Source of the DNA: JADGRB01 sp963835825
GTDB taxonomy: Bacteria > Myxococcota_A > Polyangia > Fen-1088
Direction of reading: 5' to 3'
DNA: 64,000 bases
Assembly: GCA_963835825.1 (NCBI GenBank)
Contig: CAWIGZ010000001.1
Coordinates: forward strand, 2,170,001 to 2,234,000
Position numbers and translations under genes: made by a program. Of this stretch, positions 18,695 to 27,531 are shown one piece after another (position 1 is the stretch's first letter; each line of letters starts with the position of its first letter). The notes below the pieces were generated by a model, which saw only the letters and a list, made by a program, of their open reading frames with translations, was not told the origin of the DNA and made no database searches.

Positions 18695-20178
18695 TTAGTG
18701 GCAGCCCTCGTCGACGGCGCCGTTGCAGTTGTCGTCGATGCCGTTGCCGCAGATCTCGGCGGCGCCGGGGTGCGCGGCAGCGTTGCTGTCGTTGCAGTCT
18801 TCGCACCAGCGAAAGCCGTCACCGTCCTGATCGGCGCCCGAGCCGCTCCGCTCGCAATCGACGAAGGTCTGAAGGAATTGGGCCCGCTGCGCGACGACGT
18901 CGTGCGCGGTGCTGACCGCCATCTGGAACTGCGCCGGCGACGCCCAGGAGTGGGGATCGGCGGCGACGTCGGCGGCGATCTGCTGCGACCAGCTGTCGAT
19001 CCATCCCTGGAGCTGCTGGACGTTCCACTTGCCGAGCTGGGTGGCGATGGCGTCGACGTACTTGCTCCGCCAGGTCGGATCGCTCATCACCGCCAGCCAG
19101 ATGGCTCCCGGTCCCTGCAGCGGCTGGGCGCGATTCGACCACCAGTAGATCGGGTGATCGTTGGAGGGGGTCAGGTCGAAGAGGCTCAGCCAGTCGAACG
19201 TCGAGTCGGTGTCGTTCGGCAGGTAGACGAAACCCTGGGGCCCCTGATCGTAGATGTAGAGGTTGTGGTTCCCGCCGTAGGTCCCGTCGGCGTTGTTGAG
19301 CAACGCCTCGCTGGCCCACTCGAGCAGCGACGACGGCACGTCGACGATGGCCGTGATGCCGGCCGAGATCGGTCGCCTGCGTGAAGGTCGCGTGGCGGCT
19401 CTGGTTCGCCGCCTGCAGCGTCACGCCTGTCTCGGGTTGGAGGTACCCCTTCCACAGGCCGCCGCTCGGGTTGTTGGGAAAGAACTCGGCGATGACGCGC
19501 TTGTTGGTGTTCTCCTCGGCGACGAACATCCCGTAGTAGCTGCCGTTGATCTCCACGCGGGCATTGGCCGCGCAGCCGGCGGCGATCCCGATCTGCCGCA
19601 GCCAGGCGTGCGCCAGCCGGTCGTGCATGAAGGTCCAGTCGCTGCGGGGCATGTCGAACACCAGCTTCTCGACGCCGTGGAACTTGCCGTTGGGATCGCT
19701 CTGGTGAAACGAGATGTCGAACTGAATCTTCGCGCGGTTGCCGTCCAGCATCGCCGCCTGCGCCCAGGACGACTGGCCGTGCAGCTTCAGCGTCGCGTCG
19801 GCGACCGTCTCGCTCCCCAGGTGGAACACGACCGGATGGCGGACCACGAAGTCGTTCCCCGACGTCGTCAGCGTCGCCAGCTGGTTGAACTCGCTCATGA
19901 TGCTCGCCCATTCGTTGGGGGCGATGTCGATCGAGTAGGTCCGGACCATGTTTTGATCGAACAGATCGGAGCAGGCCGGCCCGCCGCCGACGGGCGCCGA
20001 CGCATCGACGAAGGTTCCGCCGGCGCCGCTCGACGCCACCCCGCCGCCAGCCCCCGCCGGCCCCCACCACGCCCCCGCTGCCGGTTGCCTGCGTCCCTCC
20101 GCCGCTGGCGGCGCCTTTCGAGCCGCACGCGGCAACCACCGACACCGCCACCACCGCTGACCACCCGCGCCAGTCCAT
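18695..20178 (-). CDS. CotH-kinase family lipoprotein with MopE-like metal-binding tail (two frameshifts)
   Basis: About 493 residues once two extra bases are removed, at about 20040-20060 in a G run and at about 19360-19375. A lipoprotein signal (VVAVSVVAACGSK) and a Gly linker are followed by a CotH core: YSIDIAPNEWASIMSEFN, VVFHLGSETVADATLKLHGQ, RAKIQFDISF, HDRLAHAWLRQIG, NGSYYGMFVAEENTNKRVI and ATFTQAT. CotH proteins are atypical kinases that phosphorylate secreted proteins; activity here is untested. The C-terminal DQDGDGFRWCEDCNDSN and CGNGIDDNCNG match the MopE-type metal-binding repeat of myxobacteria. It would act at the cell surface. Confidence 0.8.
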
Positions 20179-20305
20179 GCCCCACCTCGTGGTCTCACCA
20201 AGAGCAAGCGGGATGCCCATCCCGCGGCCAGCAAATCGCCGCTGCTGTTACCGGTCGGGAGCCGAGGCGCGCTTCGCGCCACGACGTGACAATTTGGGCG
20301 CCGCG

Positions 20306-21511
20306 CTAATAGACGGCGACGCCTGCGGTGAGCTGACCGGCGGGCGTCCAGATCTGGTCCAGCTTGGCGAGGCTGCCGCCGGCACGCAGCGTGAGGGCCA
20401 GGCGGGACGTCAAATCCAGCTCGGCCAGCGCGCCGCCGCCGACGGAAGGTCCGGTCACGTACGTCGGGGTCGAGCCGACCAGCACCTCGGTGATGCCCAT
20501 TCCGCCGTTGCCGAACGCGCCGAGGTGGACCCGCCCCCACGCCAGCGGAAACGCCTGCAGCTCGAGGCCCAGCGCATGCCGCGGCACGAGGCCGCCGGCG
20601 GCGGCCCCGCCGCCCAGGCCAATGTTGGCCAGGAGCCCGAGCTTCCGGGTGAAGAAGTAGCCGGTCTGGATGTTCATGGCCGGTCCCGCCAGCGCCGCGC
20701 CGGCGAAGTCGAAGGCGATCGTCCCCGAGTCGAGCTTGAAGGTGGCGCCCCGTCGATCGAGCGGCAACCAATCGAGCCGCCGGAGCCCGAACCCCTCGTC
20801 GTCCATCACCTTCGCCTCGACGGTCCGCGCAACCCATTCGGGGGAGAGCTCGGCAACGGCAATCGTCTCCTCCTGTCCGTTGGCGCCGCGCAGGTGAATC
20901 GGCTGCTCGGGCGACATCGCGACGTAGCCGTCGAAGCGGATCCCCTCGCTGGAGACGAGGCCGATCGCCACCACCACGGCGACCACCACCACGATCGCCA
21001 CCAGCACTGCGTCTCCGTTGCCACCCCCGCCGCCGCCGCCGACGTGACCGCCCGAAGCGCCGCGCCCGCCGCCGCCGTGTCCCTGCGGCGGCGCCGCGCG
21101 CCAGCTCTCCCCGGTCGATCGGACCGGGGACGACCACGACCCGCCACCGCCGCTGCTCGAACCGCTCCTGCGCCGCGCCGGGCGCCGGCCGCCCGACAGG
21201 TCGATCTGAACGTCGACGTCCGCCCCGTCGTCGCCGACACCCTCCTCGTCCGCGACGAACCGCGGCCGCGGCCGCTCGGCGGTCATCGGCACCGGATCGT
21301 CTCGCCGCTCGCCGAGGTCCTGAACGACGCGGACCCGTGCCCCCCGCTGCGCCGGCGGCGTGGCCGCCAACCGCGCCAGCTCCTCATGGGGGATCACGTA
21401 CTCGTTCGAGGTGCAGCCGACGGCCAGGGGAAGAAACGCCGCCAGAGTCACGAGGCTGACGCACGCTCGGCGGGGGTGCGGCAGCGAGGCGAGGCGATGG
21501 GTCCGCAGCAT
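20306..21511 (-). CDS. Lipoprotein with low-complexity middle, membrane segment and beta-barrel-like end
   Basis: A protein of 401 residues. The signal ends in LAVGCTS. A charged stretch precedes a Ser/Gly/Arg low-complexity region (about residues 95-165, Gly- and His-rich). A strongly hydrophobic Val/Ala segment follows at about 170-190 (VLVAIVVVVAVVVAIGL). The C-terminal 200 residues are strand-rich with alternating Gly: FVAMSPEQ-like turn, TVEAKVMDDEGFG, PAMNIQTGYFFTRKLGLL, GRVHLGAFGNGGMGIT. It could be a surface protein of the barrel type. No family is recognised. The ATG at 21511 begins the signal peptide; the same frame upstream is Arg/Pro-rich shadow. Confidence 0.65.
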   Translation of the reverse strand: MLRTHRLASLPHPRRACVSLVTLAAFLPLAVGCTSNEYVIPHEELARLAATPPAQRGARVRVVQDLGERRDDPVPMTAERPRPRFVADEEGVGDDGADVDVQIDLSGGRRPARRRSGSSSGGGGSWSSPVRSTGESWRAAPPQGHGGGGRGASGGHVGGGGGGGNGDAVLVAIVVVVAVVVAIGLVSSEGIRFDGYVAMSPEQPIHLRGANGQEETIAVAELSPEWVARTVEAKVMDDEGFGLRRLDWLPLDRRGATFKLDSGTIAFDFAGAALAGPAMNIQTGYFFTRKLGLLANIGLGGGAAAGGLVPRHALGLELQAFPLAWGRVHLGAFGNGGMGITEVLVGSTPTYVTGPSVGGGALAELDLTSRLALTLRAGGSLAKLDQIWTPAGQLTAGVAVY

Positions 21512-21629
21512 CGGGGGTTGTGGTTCAGGTTCCGTGCCAGCGCGAAAGGCGCCATCGGCGCGGGGCGGCGAGCGAAAAATGGCGGGTGTGGCGCCCCGGC
21601 GACGGCGACGATGTGGCAAGGTCCGGCGC

Positions 21630-22616
21630 GTGAAAGAAGAGGCCCTGATGGAGGTGCGGGGGATCAACCCGGGCGCGGCGCTGGCGGCCATCCGGGCGCG
21701 GGGCGCCCGCTTCGCGGCCCGGGACCGCGCCCCCGACGGGCGCAAGCTGGCCCTGGTCGTGGAAGGCGGTGCGTTGCGCGCCATCTGCTCGGCGGGCGGC
21801 GTGGTCGCGCTCGAGCACCTCGGCCTCACCGAGGTGTTCGATCACGTCTACGGCACCTCGGCCGGCGCGATGAACGCCAGCTACTTCGTCACCGGGCAGG
21901 CGCGGCTGGGGATCCGCATCTATTACGAAGACATGAACCGGCGCGCGATCGTGAACCCCTGGCGGTTCTGGAGGATCCTCGACCTCGACCGGCTGTTCGC
22001 GCAGACGATCCTCGGCGCCAAGCGGCTGCAGCTGGACGCCATCCTGGCGGCGCGCTCGAGGCTGCACGTCGCGACGCTGGAGGCGGCCACGGGGACCGGG
22101 CGCATCTTCGACGCGCAGGCGCTCGGCGGCGCGGCCGAGCTGCTCTCGGTGCTGCGAGCGGCGACGGCGGCCCCCTTCCTTTACAATCAACCGGTGATGG
22201 TCGGCGGCGCCCGTTGCCTCGACGCGGGCCTCGTGAATTCGTTCCCGATCGCGGACGCGGTGGCGGCCGGCTGCACGGACATCCTGGTGCTGCTGACGCG
22301 TCCCTTCGCCTATCGCCGCCCGCCCGCCGGAAGGCTGTTGCATTGGCTGTTCGACCGCGTCTGCGCCCCCGGAAACCCGCTGCTGAGCCGGGCGTTCGGG
22401 CTGCGGCACGAGCGGGACGCCGCGCTCCGCGATCTGGCCTTCGGGCGATCGCCCGTCGCCGACGGCGTGAACATCGCCACCATCTGCACGGACGACGTCG
22501 AGCTGGTCCAGCGCATGACCACCGCGCGCGCGCTCCTGCGCGCCGCCGCCGTTGCCTTCGGGCGCAAGACGCTGCGGGTGCTGGGCGCCGACCCCGACGG
22601 ATTCGCCCTCGAATGA
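21630..22616 (+). CDS. Patatin-like phospholipase
   Basis: A protein of 328 residues with the patatin catalytic plan. It has an oxyanion loop (VVEGGALRAICSAGG, the G-G-x-R/K form), nucleophile motif YGTSAGAMNA (GxSxG) and the Asp of the dyad in RCLDAGLVNS. It likely hydrolyses phospholipid acyl esters at the inner face of the membrane; substrate specificity cannot be read. The GTG at 21630 (VKEEALMEV) has an upstream purine-rich stretch; the ATG at 21648 is the alternative. The stop overlaps the start of the transporter gene in an ATGA, so the two are probably translationally coupled. Confidence 0.85.
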   Translation: MKEEALMEVRGINPGAALAAIRARGARFAARDRAPDGRKLALVVEGGALRAICSAGGVVALEHLGLTEVFDHVYGTSAGAMNASYFVTGQARLGIRIYYEDMNRRAIVNPWRFWRILDLDRLFAQTILGAKRLQLDAILAARSRLHVATLEAATGTGRIFDAQALGGAAELLSVLRAATAAPFLYNQPVMVGGARCLDAGLVNSFPIADAVAAGCTDILVLLTRPFAYRRPPAGRLLHWLFDRVCAPGNPLLSRAFGLRHERDAALRDLAFGRSPVADGVNIATICTDDVELVQRMTTARALLRAAAVAFGRKTLRVLGADPDGFALE

Positions 22617-24094
22617 GCGCGACGCCGGGAGGAAGAGAGGGCGCCCTCCCCCCGCGGGCGGCGCGGCCGCGCGACTACCTGGTGATGGTGGCCATCGGGG
22701 CCTTCGCCACCACCTTCGCGCAGCAGCGGTCGACGTTCGGAAACTACCCGATCCTCTTTCTCCTCAAGGAGAGGTTGCACTTCGGCCGAGAGCAGGTCGC
22801 CGAGTTCTTCATGTGGGCGACGTTCGCCTGGAGCATGAAGCCGCTGGCCGGCGTGCTCACCGACGCCTTTCCGATCCGCGGCTCGCGCCGGCGCGCGTAC
22901 CTGGTGCTGGGCGGCCTCATCGGCGGGTCCGCCTGGGCGCTGCTCGGTGTCGTCACCGGCAACTACCATCTGTTCCTCCTGGTATCGATCCTGCTCAACG
23001 CCGGCCTCGTGCTGGCCAGCACGGCGATGGGCGGACTGCAGGTCGAGGCAGGACAGCTCTTCGGGCTATCCGGCCGCGTCTCCTCGTTGCGCCAGGTGGT
23101 GGTCTCGATCGCGCTCGTCGCGGGGCCGTTGCTGGGCGGCTGGCTGGCGAAGGAGCCGTTCGGGTACACCGCGGGCGTGGGCACGGCCGTCATGCTCGCG
23201 CTGGTCGCGTTCGCGCTGGTCGGGTTCAAGGAGACGCCCGTCGTCCCCCGCCCCGACGCGCGCGCCGACGACGAGCGGGCGCCCTCCGACGGCCCGGCCC
23301 ATCGGCCGTCGGCCGCCACCTGGGTCGGGGTGGCGATCCTCTTCTCGGCCGCCATCGGCAGCGTGCTCGTCCACGGGATGCTCAACATCGGCCTCTCGCT
23401 GTTTGCGATGCTGGTCGTCTTCCTGTTCGTGCTCGCGCTGGCCATGACGCCCGTTCGCAATCCGGTGCTGGTCCAGGCGCAGCGCCAGCTCTCGCAGATC
23501 TTGCGCTCGCGCGCCCTCTGGCTGGCCGCGGCGATGCTGTTCCTCGTCTACGTGGTGCCCGGCCTCAACACCGCCCTCACCTATCGGCAAAGCGACGAGC
23601 TGCATTTCAGCAAGGAGCTCATCGGGCGGCTGGCCAGCGTCGAAGGGGCGGCCGGCATCGCCTTCGCCCTGGTCTACGCCGTCGTCTGCAGCCGCTTCAA
23701 CCTGCGCACGCTGATCCTCTTTTCGATCGCCTCGAACGCCGCCGCCACCTTGCTGTTCCTGAGCTATACGGCCTCGGACGCCTACGCCGTCCATGCCGTG
23801 ACCGGCGCGCTCGGCGTCCTGTCCGAGCTGTCGCTCATGGACCTGGCGGTCCGTTCGACCCCGCGGGGCTGCGAGGGGCTCGGCTTCGCGCTCATGATGA
23901 GCGTGCGCAACTTCGGCATCGCCATGAGCGACGTCATCGGCTCGAAGCTGATGGACCAGGCCCACTTCGCCTTTTCCACCCTGGTCCTCATCAACGCCGC
24001 CACGACCGCCGCCGTCCTGCTGTTCGTCCCCGCACTCCCCCGAGCGCTGGTGCTTCGCAAGGAAGGGGAGCGGCCGGAACAGGGCACCGGATAG
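22613..24094 (+). CDS. MFS transporter, BT1/folate-biopterin-transporter-like
   Basis: A protein of 493 residues with about twelve membrane segments. The first third (FATTFAQQRSTFGNYPILFL, FFMWATFAWSMKPLAGVLTD, PIRGSRRRAYLVLGG) follows the BT1-type signature: a W/F-x-x-KP-x-x-G-x-x-x-D loop, then P-x-x-G-x-R-R-R-x-Y. A cytoplasmic loop of about 45 residues lies in the middle. BT1 members move folates or pterins in trypanosomes and plants; the cargo of bacterial members is mostly unknown. Coupled ATGA overlap with the patatin gene suggests a linked task, perhaps a lipid or lipid-derived molecule, but this is inference. Confidence 0.75.
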   Translation: MSATPGGREGALPPRAARPRDYLVMVAIGAFATTFAQQRSTFGNYPILFLLKERLHFGREQVAEFFMWATFAWSMKPLAGVLTDAFPIRGSRRRAYLVLGGLIGGSAWALLGVVTGNYHLFLLVSILLNAGLVLASTAMGGLQVEAGQLFGLSGRVSSLRQVVVSIALVAGPLLGGWLAKEPFGYTAGVGTAVMLALVAFALVGFKETPVVPRPDARADDERAPSDGPAHRPSAATWVGVAILFSAAIGSVLVHGMLNIGLSLFAMLVVFLFVLALAMTPVRNPVLVQAQRQLSQILRSRALWLAAAMLFLVYVVPGLNTALTYRQSDELHFSKELIGRLASVEGAAGIAFALVYAVVCSRFNLRTLILFSIASNAAATLLFLSYTASDAYAVHAVTGALGVLSELSLMDLAVRSTPRGCEGLGFALMMSVRNFGIAMSDVIGSKLMDQAHFAFSTLVLINAATTAAVLLFVPALPRALVLRKEGERPEQGTG

Positions 24095-24096
24095 CG

Positions 24097-25296
24097 TCAC
24101 CGGACGCCCTCCTCGCGGGTGGCGACCGCTCGAAACTGAATCAGCAGCGCGATGTCGTAGGCGGCTTTCAGGAGGCCGCCGATCACCAGCGGCCATCCGA
24201 AGCTGGTCTTCTGCAGCAGCGCCCCGGCGATGAGCGGCGCCAGGGCGGCGGCCAGGCTGCGCGGCACGTTCGTCACGCTGGCGGCTGCCGCGCGCTCCTC
24301 GGGCGGAACGACCGCCATGACGAACGCCTGACGGGCGGGCACGTCCATCTGGGAGACGGCCATGCGCAAGAGCAGACAGGTGATGCTGAGCGGCGCGGTC
24401 GGCATGAGCGCCGCCAGGATCAAGAAGAGGTTGGCCGGCAGGTGGGTGTAGACCATCGTCCGGATGAGGCCGATGCGCGCGGCTACCCAGGGGGAGAGCA
24501 CCTGGGAGAACGCGCTCAACGTCCCGGCGAAGAAGAACACCGCGGCCGTCGTTCGTTGATCGAGCTGGAAGCGGCGATAGAGCCACAGGACCAGCAGCGA
24601 CTGCACGACGAACCCGCCGCCGAACGAGTCGACGCTGAACAACATGGCCAGGCGCAGGACGACGGCGCGAGACTCGGCCAGCGGGTGGCGCCCGCGCCTG
24701 GCGGGATGGACCTCCAGCGCCGGCGACAGCCGCAGGTAGACGACGGCGGCGGCGACGGCGCAGGCGGCGTAGAAGAGGAAGACGCCCCGCTCGGCCCACA
24801 GCAGGGAGAGGCCCCAGCGGGAGGCGGCCACCGCGGGCAGCCCGCTGGCGAGGGCGCCCACCGCGCCGGCCAGAGATCCGACCAGGTTGTAGCGAGCGAA
24901 CGCCACCGTCCGAGCCGCGCCCTCCGCGGTGTGGGCAAGCGCCGCCTGTTCGGTGGGAAGAAACACGCTCACGTCGCCCGAGGACGGGTTCAGCGTGCCG
25001 ACCACCGCGACGACCATCATCGGCCAGAAGGTCGTCACGCCGGCGAACCCGATTCCGGTGAGGATCATCAGCATCGCCGCGCCCAGCAGGATTCGCCGGC
25101 GCGACAGGCGATAGCCGAGGAGCCCCACCGCCAGCGTGACCGCCGCCGAGCCGAGCAGCGTGCCGGTGATGATGGCGCCGACCGCGACCGGGCCGAAGCC
25201 GAGCCTCGTCAGGTAGGTCGCCAGCGCGATGCTGACGACGCCGTCGGCCAGGCCCCGGATGGCCCGCGTGAGCAGCAGCTTGTGCGCGTCCGACAT
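24097..25296 (-). CDS. Major facilitator superfamily transporter
   Basis: A protein of 399 residues with about twelve membrane helices and the MFS A-motif-like loop GLLGYRLSRRRILLGAA after helix 2. It begins MSDAHKLLLTRAIRGLADGV and ends in a short basic tail. The motifs do not single out a substrate. It is tail-to-tail with the BT1-like gene (two bases between stops) and head-to-head with the DMT transporter across only 21 bases. The promoters of these two must therefore overlap each other's 5' ends. Confidence 0.85.
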   Translation of the reverse strand: MSDAHKLLLTRAIRGLADGVVSIALATYLTRLGFGPVAVGAIITGTLLGSAAVTLAVGLLGYRLSRRRILLGAAMLMILTGIGFAGVTTFWPMMVVAVVGTLNPSSGDVSVFLPTEQAALAHTAEGAARTVAFARYNLVGSLAGAVGALASGLPAVAASRWGLSLLWAERGVFLFYAACAVAAAVVYLRLSPALEVHPARRGRHPLAESRAVVLRLAMLFSVDSFGGGFVVQSLLVLWLYRRFQLDQRTTAAVFFFAGTLSAFSQVLSPWVAARIGLIRTMVYTHLPANLFLILAALMPTAPLSITCLLLRMAVSQMDVPARQAFVMAVVPPEERAAAASVTNVPRSLAAALAPLIAGALLQKTSFGWPLVIGGLLKAAYDIALLIQFRAVATREEGVR

Positions 25297-25317
25297 CGAT
25301 CTGTCAGATAATAGGGG

Positions 25318-26416
25318 ATGGCCGCCGGCCCCAGAGCGCCCCGTCCGTTCGCGCGAGGGATCGGTCTGGCCGCGCTGGCGGCGTTTCTTTTCGGGGCGAC
25401 GGCGCCGCTGCTTCAGATCGCCTCGCGCGGCCTCAACGCGGTCGCCGCGGCGGCCTTCCTCTACCTCGGGGCCGGGGTGTTGGCGCTCCTGACCAAGCTC
25501 GGGCGGGACGGCCGATTCGGGCAGCCGGCCTTCCGGCGCGCGAAGAGAAGCAGCGCTCAAGCGCGCCGACCTGCCGAGGGTGCTCCTGGTGGCGCTCCTC
25601 GGTGGCTTCGCGGGCCCGGCGCTGCTGGTGTACGGCCTCGAGAGCACCGATGCGGTCCGGGCGTCGCTCTTGCTGACCCTCGAGGCGCCGCTCACCGCCC
25701 TGTTCGCCGCCGCCCTGTTTCGCGAGTACGTCTCCCGGCGCGTCTGGCTGGCGGTCACGTTCATCACCATCGGCGCGGCGACGCTGGCGTATCCGGCGCT
25801 CGCCCACGGCAGCACCCGAGGCCGGACGACCGGCGAGCTGTTCGTCGTGCTGGCCTGTATCGCCTGGGCGCTGGACAACAGCCTTTCACGCAAGCTGGCC
25901 GAGCGCGATCCGCTGGCAGTCGTCGCCGCCAAGGGCCTGTGCGGAGCCGCGCTTTCGCTCTCGGTGGCGCTCGCCGCCGGATGGATCACGATCGGCGCCG
26001 GAGCCGCGCTGCGACTCCTCGGCGTCGGCGCGGTCGGCTACGGATTGAGCCTGCAGCTCTACCTCCGGGCCCAGCGGATCGTCGGGGCCGCGCGCACGGC
26101 GTCGGTGTTCGCGGCCGCGCCCTTCGTCGGCGTCGCGGTGGCGATGTTGGTCGGAACTCCCTGGCCCGGCGCGATCGTGGCGCTCTCCGCGGGGCTGATG
26201 GCCGTCGGCATCTGGCTCCACGCGACGGAGCGTCACCAGCACGCCCACGCGCACCTGGCGATCGACCACGATCATGCGCACGTGCACGACGACGGACACC
26301 ACGGGCATCGCCACGATCCGATGCCGCTCGGACCCCACAGCCATCCCCACCACCACGAGCCCGTCAGTCACGAGCACGAGCACAGCGAGGACGCCCATCA
26401 CCACCACGTCCACTGA
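25318..26416 (+). CDS. DMT/EamA-family transporter with long His-rich tail (frameshifted)
   Basis: About 365 residues across two frames. The EamA fold runs from RGIGLAALAAFLFGATAPLL, through LESTDAVRASLLLTLEAPLT in the first repeat, to the second repeat at RTASVFAAAPFVGVAVAMLV. The frame changes at about 25545-25560 beside an AAGCGCGCC run; removing one base gives RSSAKRADLPRVLLVAL. The last 60 residues are extremely His-rich (HQHAHAHLAIDHDHAHVHDD and on), with about 27 His. Such tails bind Zn, Ni or Co in other transporters, so metal export or metal-controlled transport is inferred. The 3' end precedes or overlaps the sirtuin gene. Confidence 0.8.
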
Positions 26417-26477
26417 CGCAGACGCCAGCCAGGCCGCCAGCGAAGACCGCGACGGCGGTGACGAGCTCGTCGCGACG

Positions 26478-27287
26478 TTGCTTCCGCTGCTGGCCGGCCG
26501 CCGCATCGTCGCCCTGACCGGCGCCGGCTGCAGCACGGAGTCGGGAATCCCCGACTATCGAAGCAACGGGCGGAGCGGCCCGCGCAACCCGATCCAACAC
26601 GAGGCGTTCCTGCGGCGCGAGGAGGTGCGGCGCCGCTACTGGGCCCGCGCCACCCTCGGCTGGGCGCGCTTTCGAGCCGCGGAGCCCAACGCCGCCCACC
26701 GGGCGCTGGCCTCGCTCGAGGAGGCAGGACTGCTCGCCGGCGTCATCACCCAGAACGTCGATCGCCTGCATCATCGCGCCGGGAGCCGCCGCGTCGTCGA
26801 GCTGCACGGCGCGCTGGCGGAGGTCCGCTGCCTCGCCTGTGGCCGCGGCGAGGAGCGGGACCACCTGCAGCAGCGCCTGGTCGAAGCGAACCCGGGCTGG
26901 CTGGAGCTGGGCGGCCGCGCCCTCCCCGACGGCGACTCCGATCTCCCCGCCGATCTGGTGGCCGGTTTCCGCGTGGTCGGGTGCGCCGCCTGCGGCGGCG
27001 ACCTCAAGCCCGACGTCGTCTTCTTCGGCGGCAGCGTGCCGGCGCCGACGCTGGCCGCCGCGTGGGAGCTGTTCGAGGCGGGCGAGGTGCTGCTGGTCGT
27101 CGGCTCGTCGCTGACGGTCTACTCCGGCTTGCGATTCGTCCGGCGCGCCCGCGAGCTCGACGTCCCGATCGCCGTCATCAACATCGGCCCCACCCGCGCC
27201 GACGATCTGGTGCAGGCGAAGATCTCCGCCCCCGCCGCCGAGGTGCTCCCCCGGCTGGCGGCTCAGCTTCGGGCTCGTTCGGGCTGA
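26478..27287 (+). CDS. Sir2-family NAD-dependent protein deacylase
   Basis: A sirtuin of about 270 residues. It has the NAD loop ALTGAGCSTESGIPDYRSN, TQNVDRLHH, the catalytic His in VELHGALAEVRC, two zinc-binding pairs (CLAC and CAAC), FFGGSVP, GSSLTVYSG and INIGPTRAD. It should remove acyl groups from lysines using NAD. The start is unclear. No ATG or GTG lies in this frame between the end of the transporter and the NAD loop, so a TTG at 26478 is the nearest plausible start. An ATG at 26274 would overlap the His-rich tail of the transporter by 143 bases. Confidence 0.85.
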   Translation: MLPLLAGRRIVALTGAGCSTESGIPDYRSNGRSGPRNPIQHEAFLRREEVRRRYWARATLGWARFRAAEPNAAHRALASLEEAGLLAGVITQNVDRLHHRAGSRRVVELHGALAEVRCLACGRGEERDHLQQRLVEANPGWLELGGRALPDGDSDLPADLVAGFRVVGCAACGGDLKPDVVFFGGSVPAPTLAAAWELFEAGEVLLVVGSSLTVYSGLRFVRRARELDVPIAVINIGPTRADDLVQAKISAPAAEVLPRLAAQLRARSG

Positions 27288-27367
27288 GAACCGAAGATGA
27301 CGACGATGACCCGCTCGGCCCAGGCCGCGCCGCCCGAGCACCTCATCCGCGCCGTGATGTCACAAAA

Positions 27368-27395
27368 CCGTCCCGGCAATTACGTACCGGGACGG
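27368..27395. terminator. Perfect 9-bp inverted repeat after sirtuin gene
   Basis: CCGTCCCGG at 27368-27376 and its exact complement CCGGGACGG at 27387-27395 enclose a 10-base AT-rich loop. A second small hairpin (GGCGG/CCGCC) follows at 27395-27406. There is no T run, so a factor-dependent terminator or an operator for the RCC1 gene is equally possible. A GTGA-TG-TCAC palindrome lies just before it at 27354-27363. Confidence 0.45.
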
Positions 27396-27531
27396 GCGGA
27401 ACCGCCAGAAGATCCGGGAATATGCGCGGATTCCCCCGTTTTGGTGCTGCAGCTTTCACTTTTCAAAGCTGTGGTTGAGCTGACTCTGGTATGGTCCAGC
27501 TCGCTTTTTTAACCGGGGGAGATTCAGAAGG

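Noticed and set aside
20177..22612. Long in-frame extension before the BT1-like transporter
   Set aside because: Runs through a clear opposite-strand lipoprotein and the patatin gene; composition is that of a shadow frame.
27297..27512. 71-codon frame between the sirtuin and the RCC1 gene
   Set aside because: No domain, covers two hairpins and the promoter region; likely not translated.
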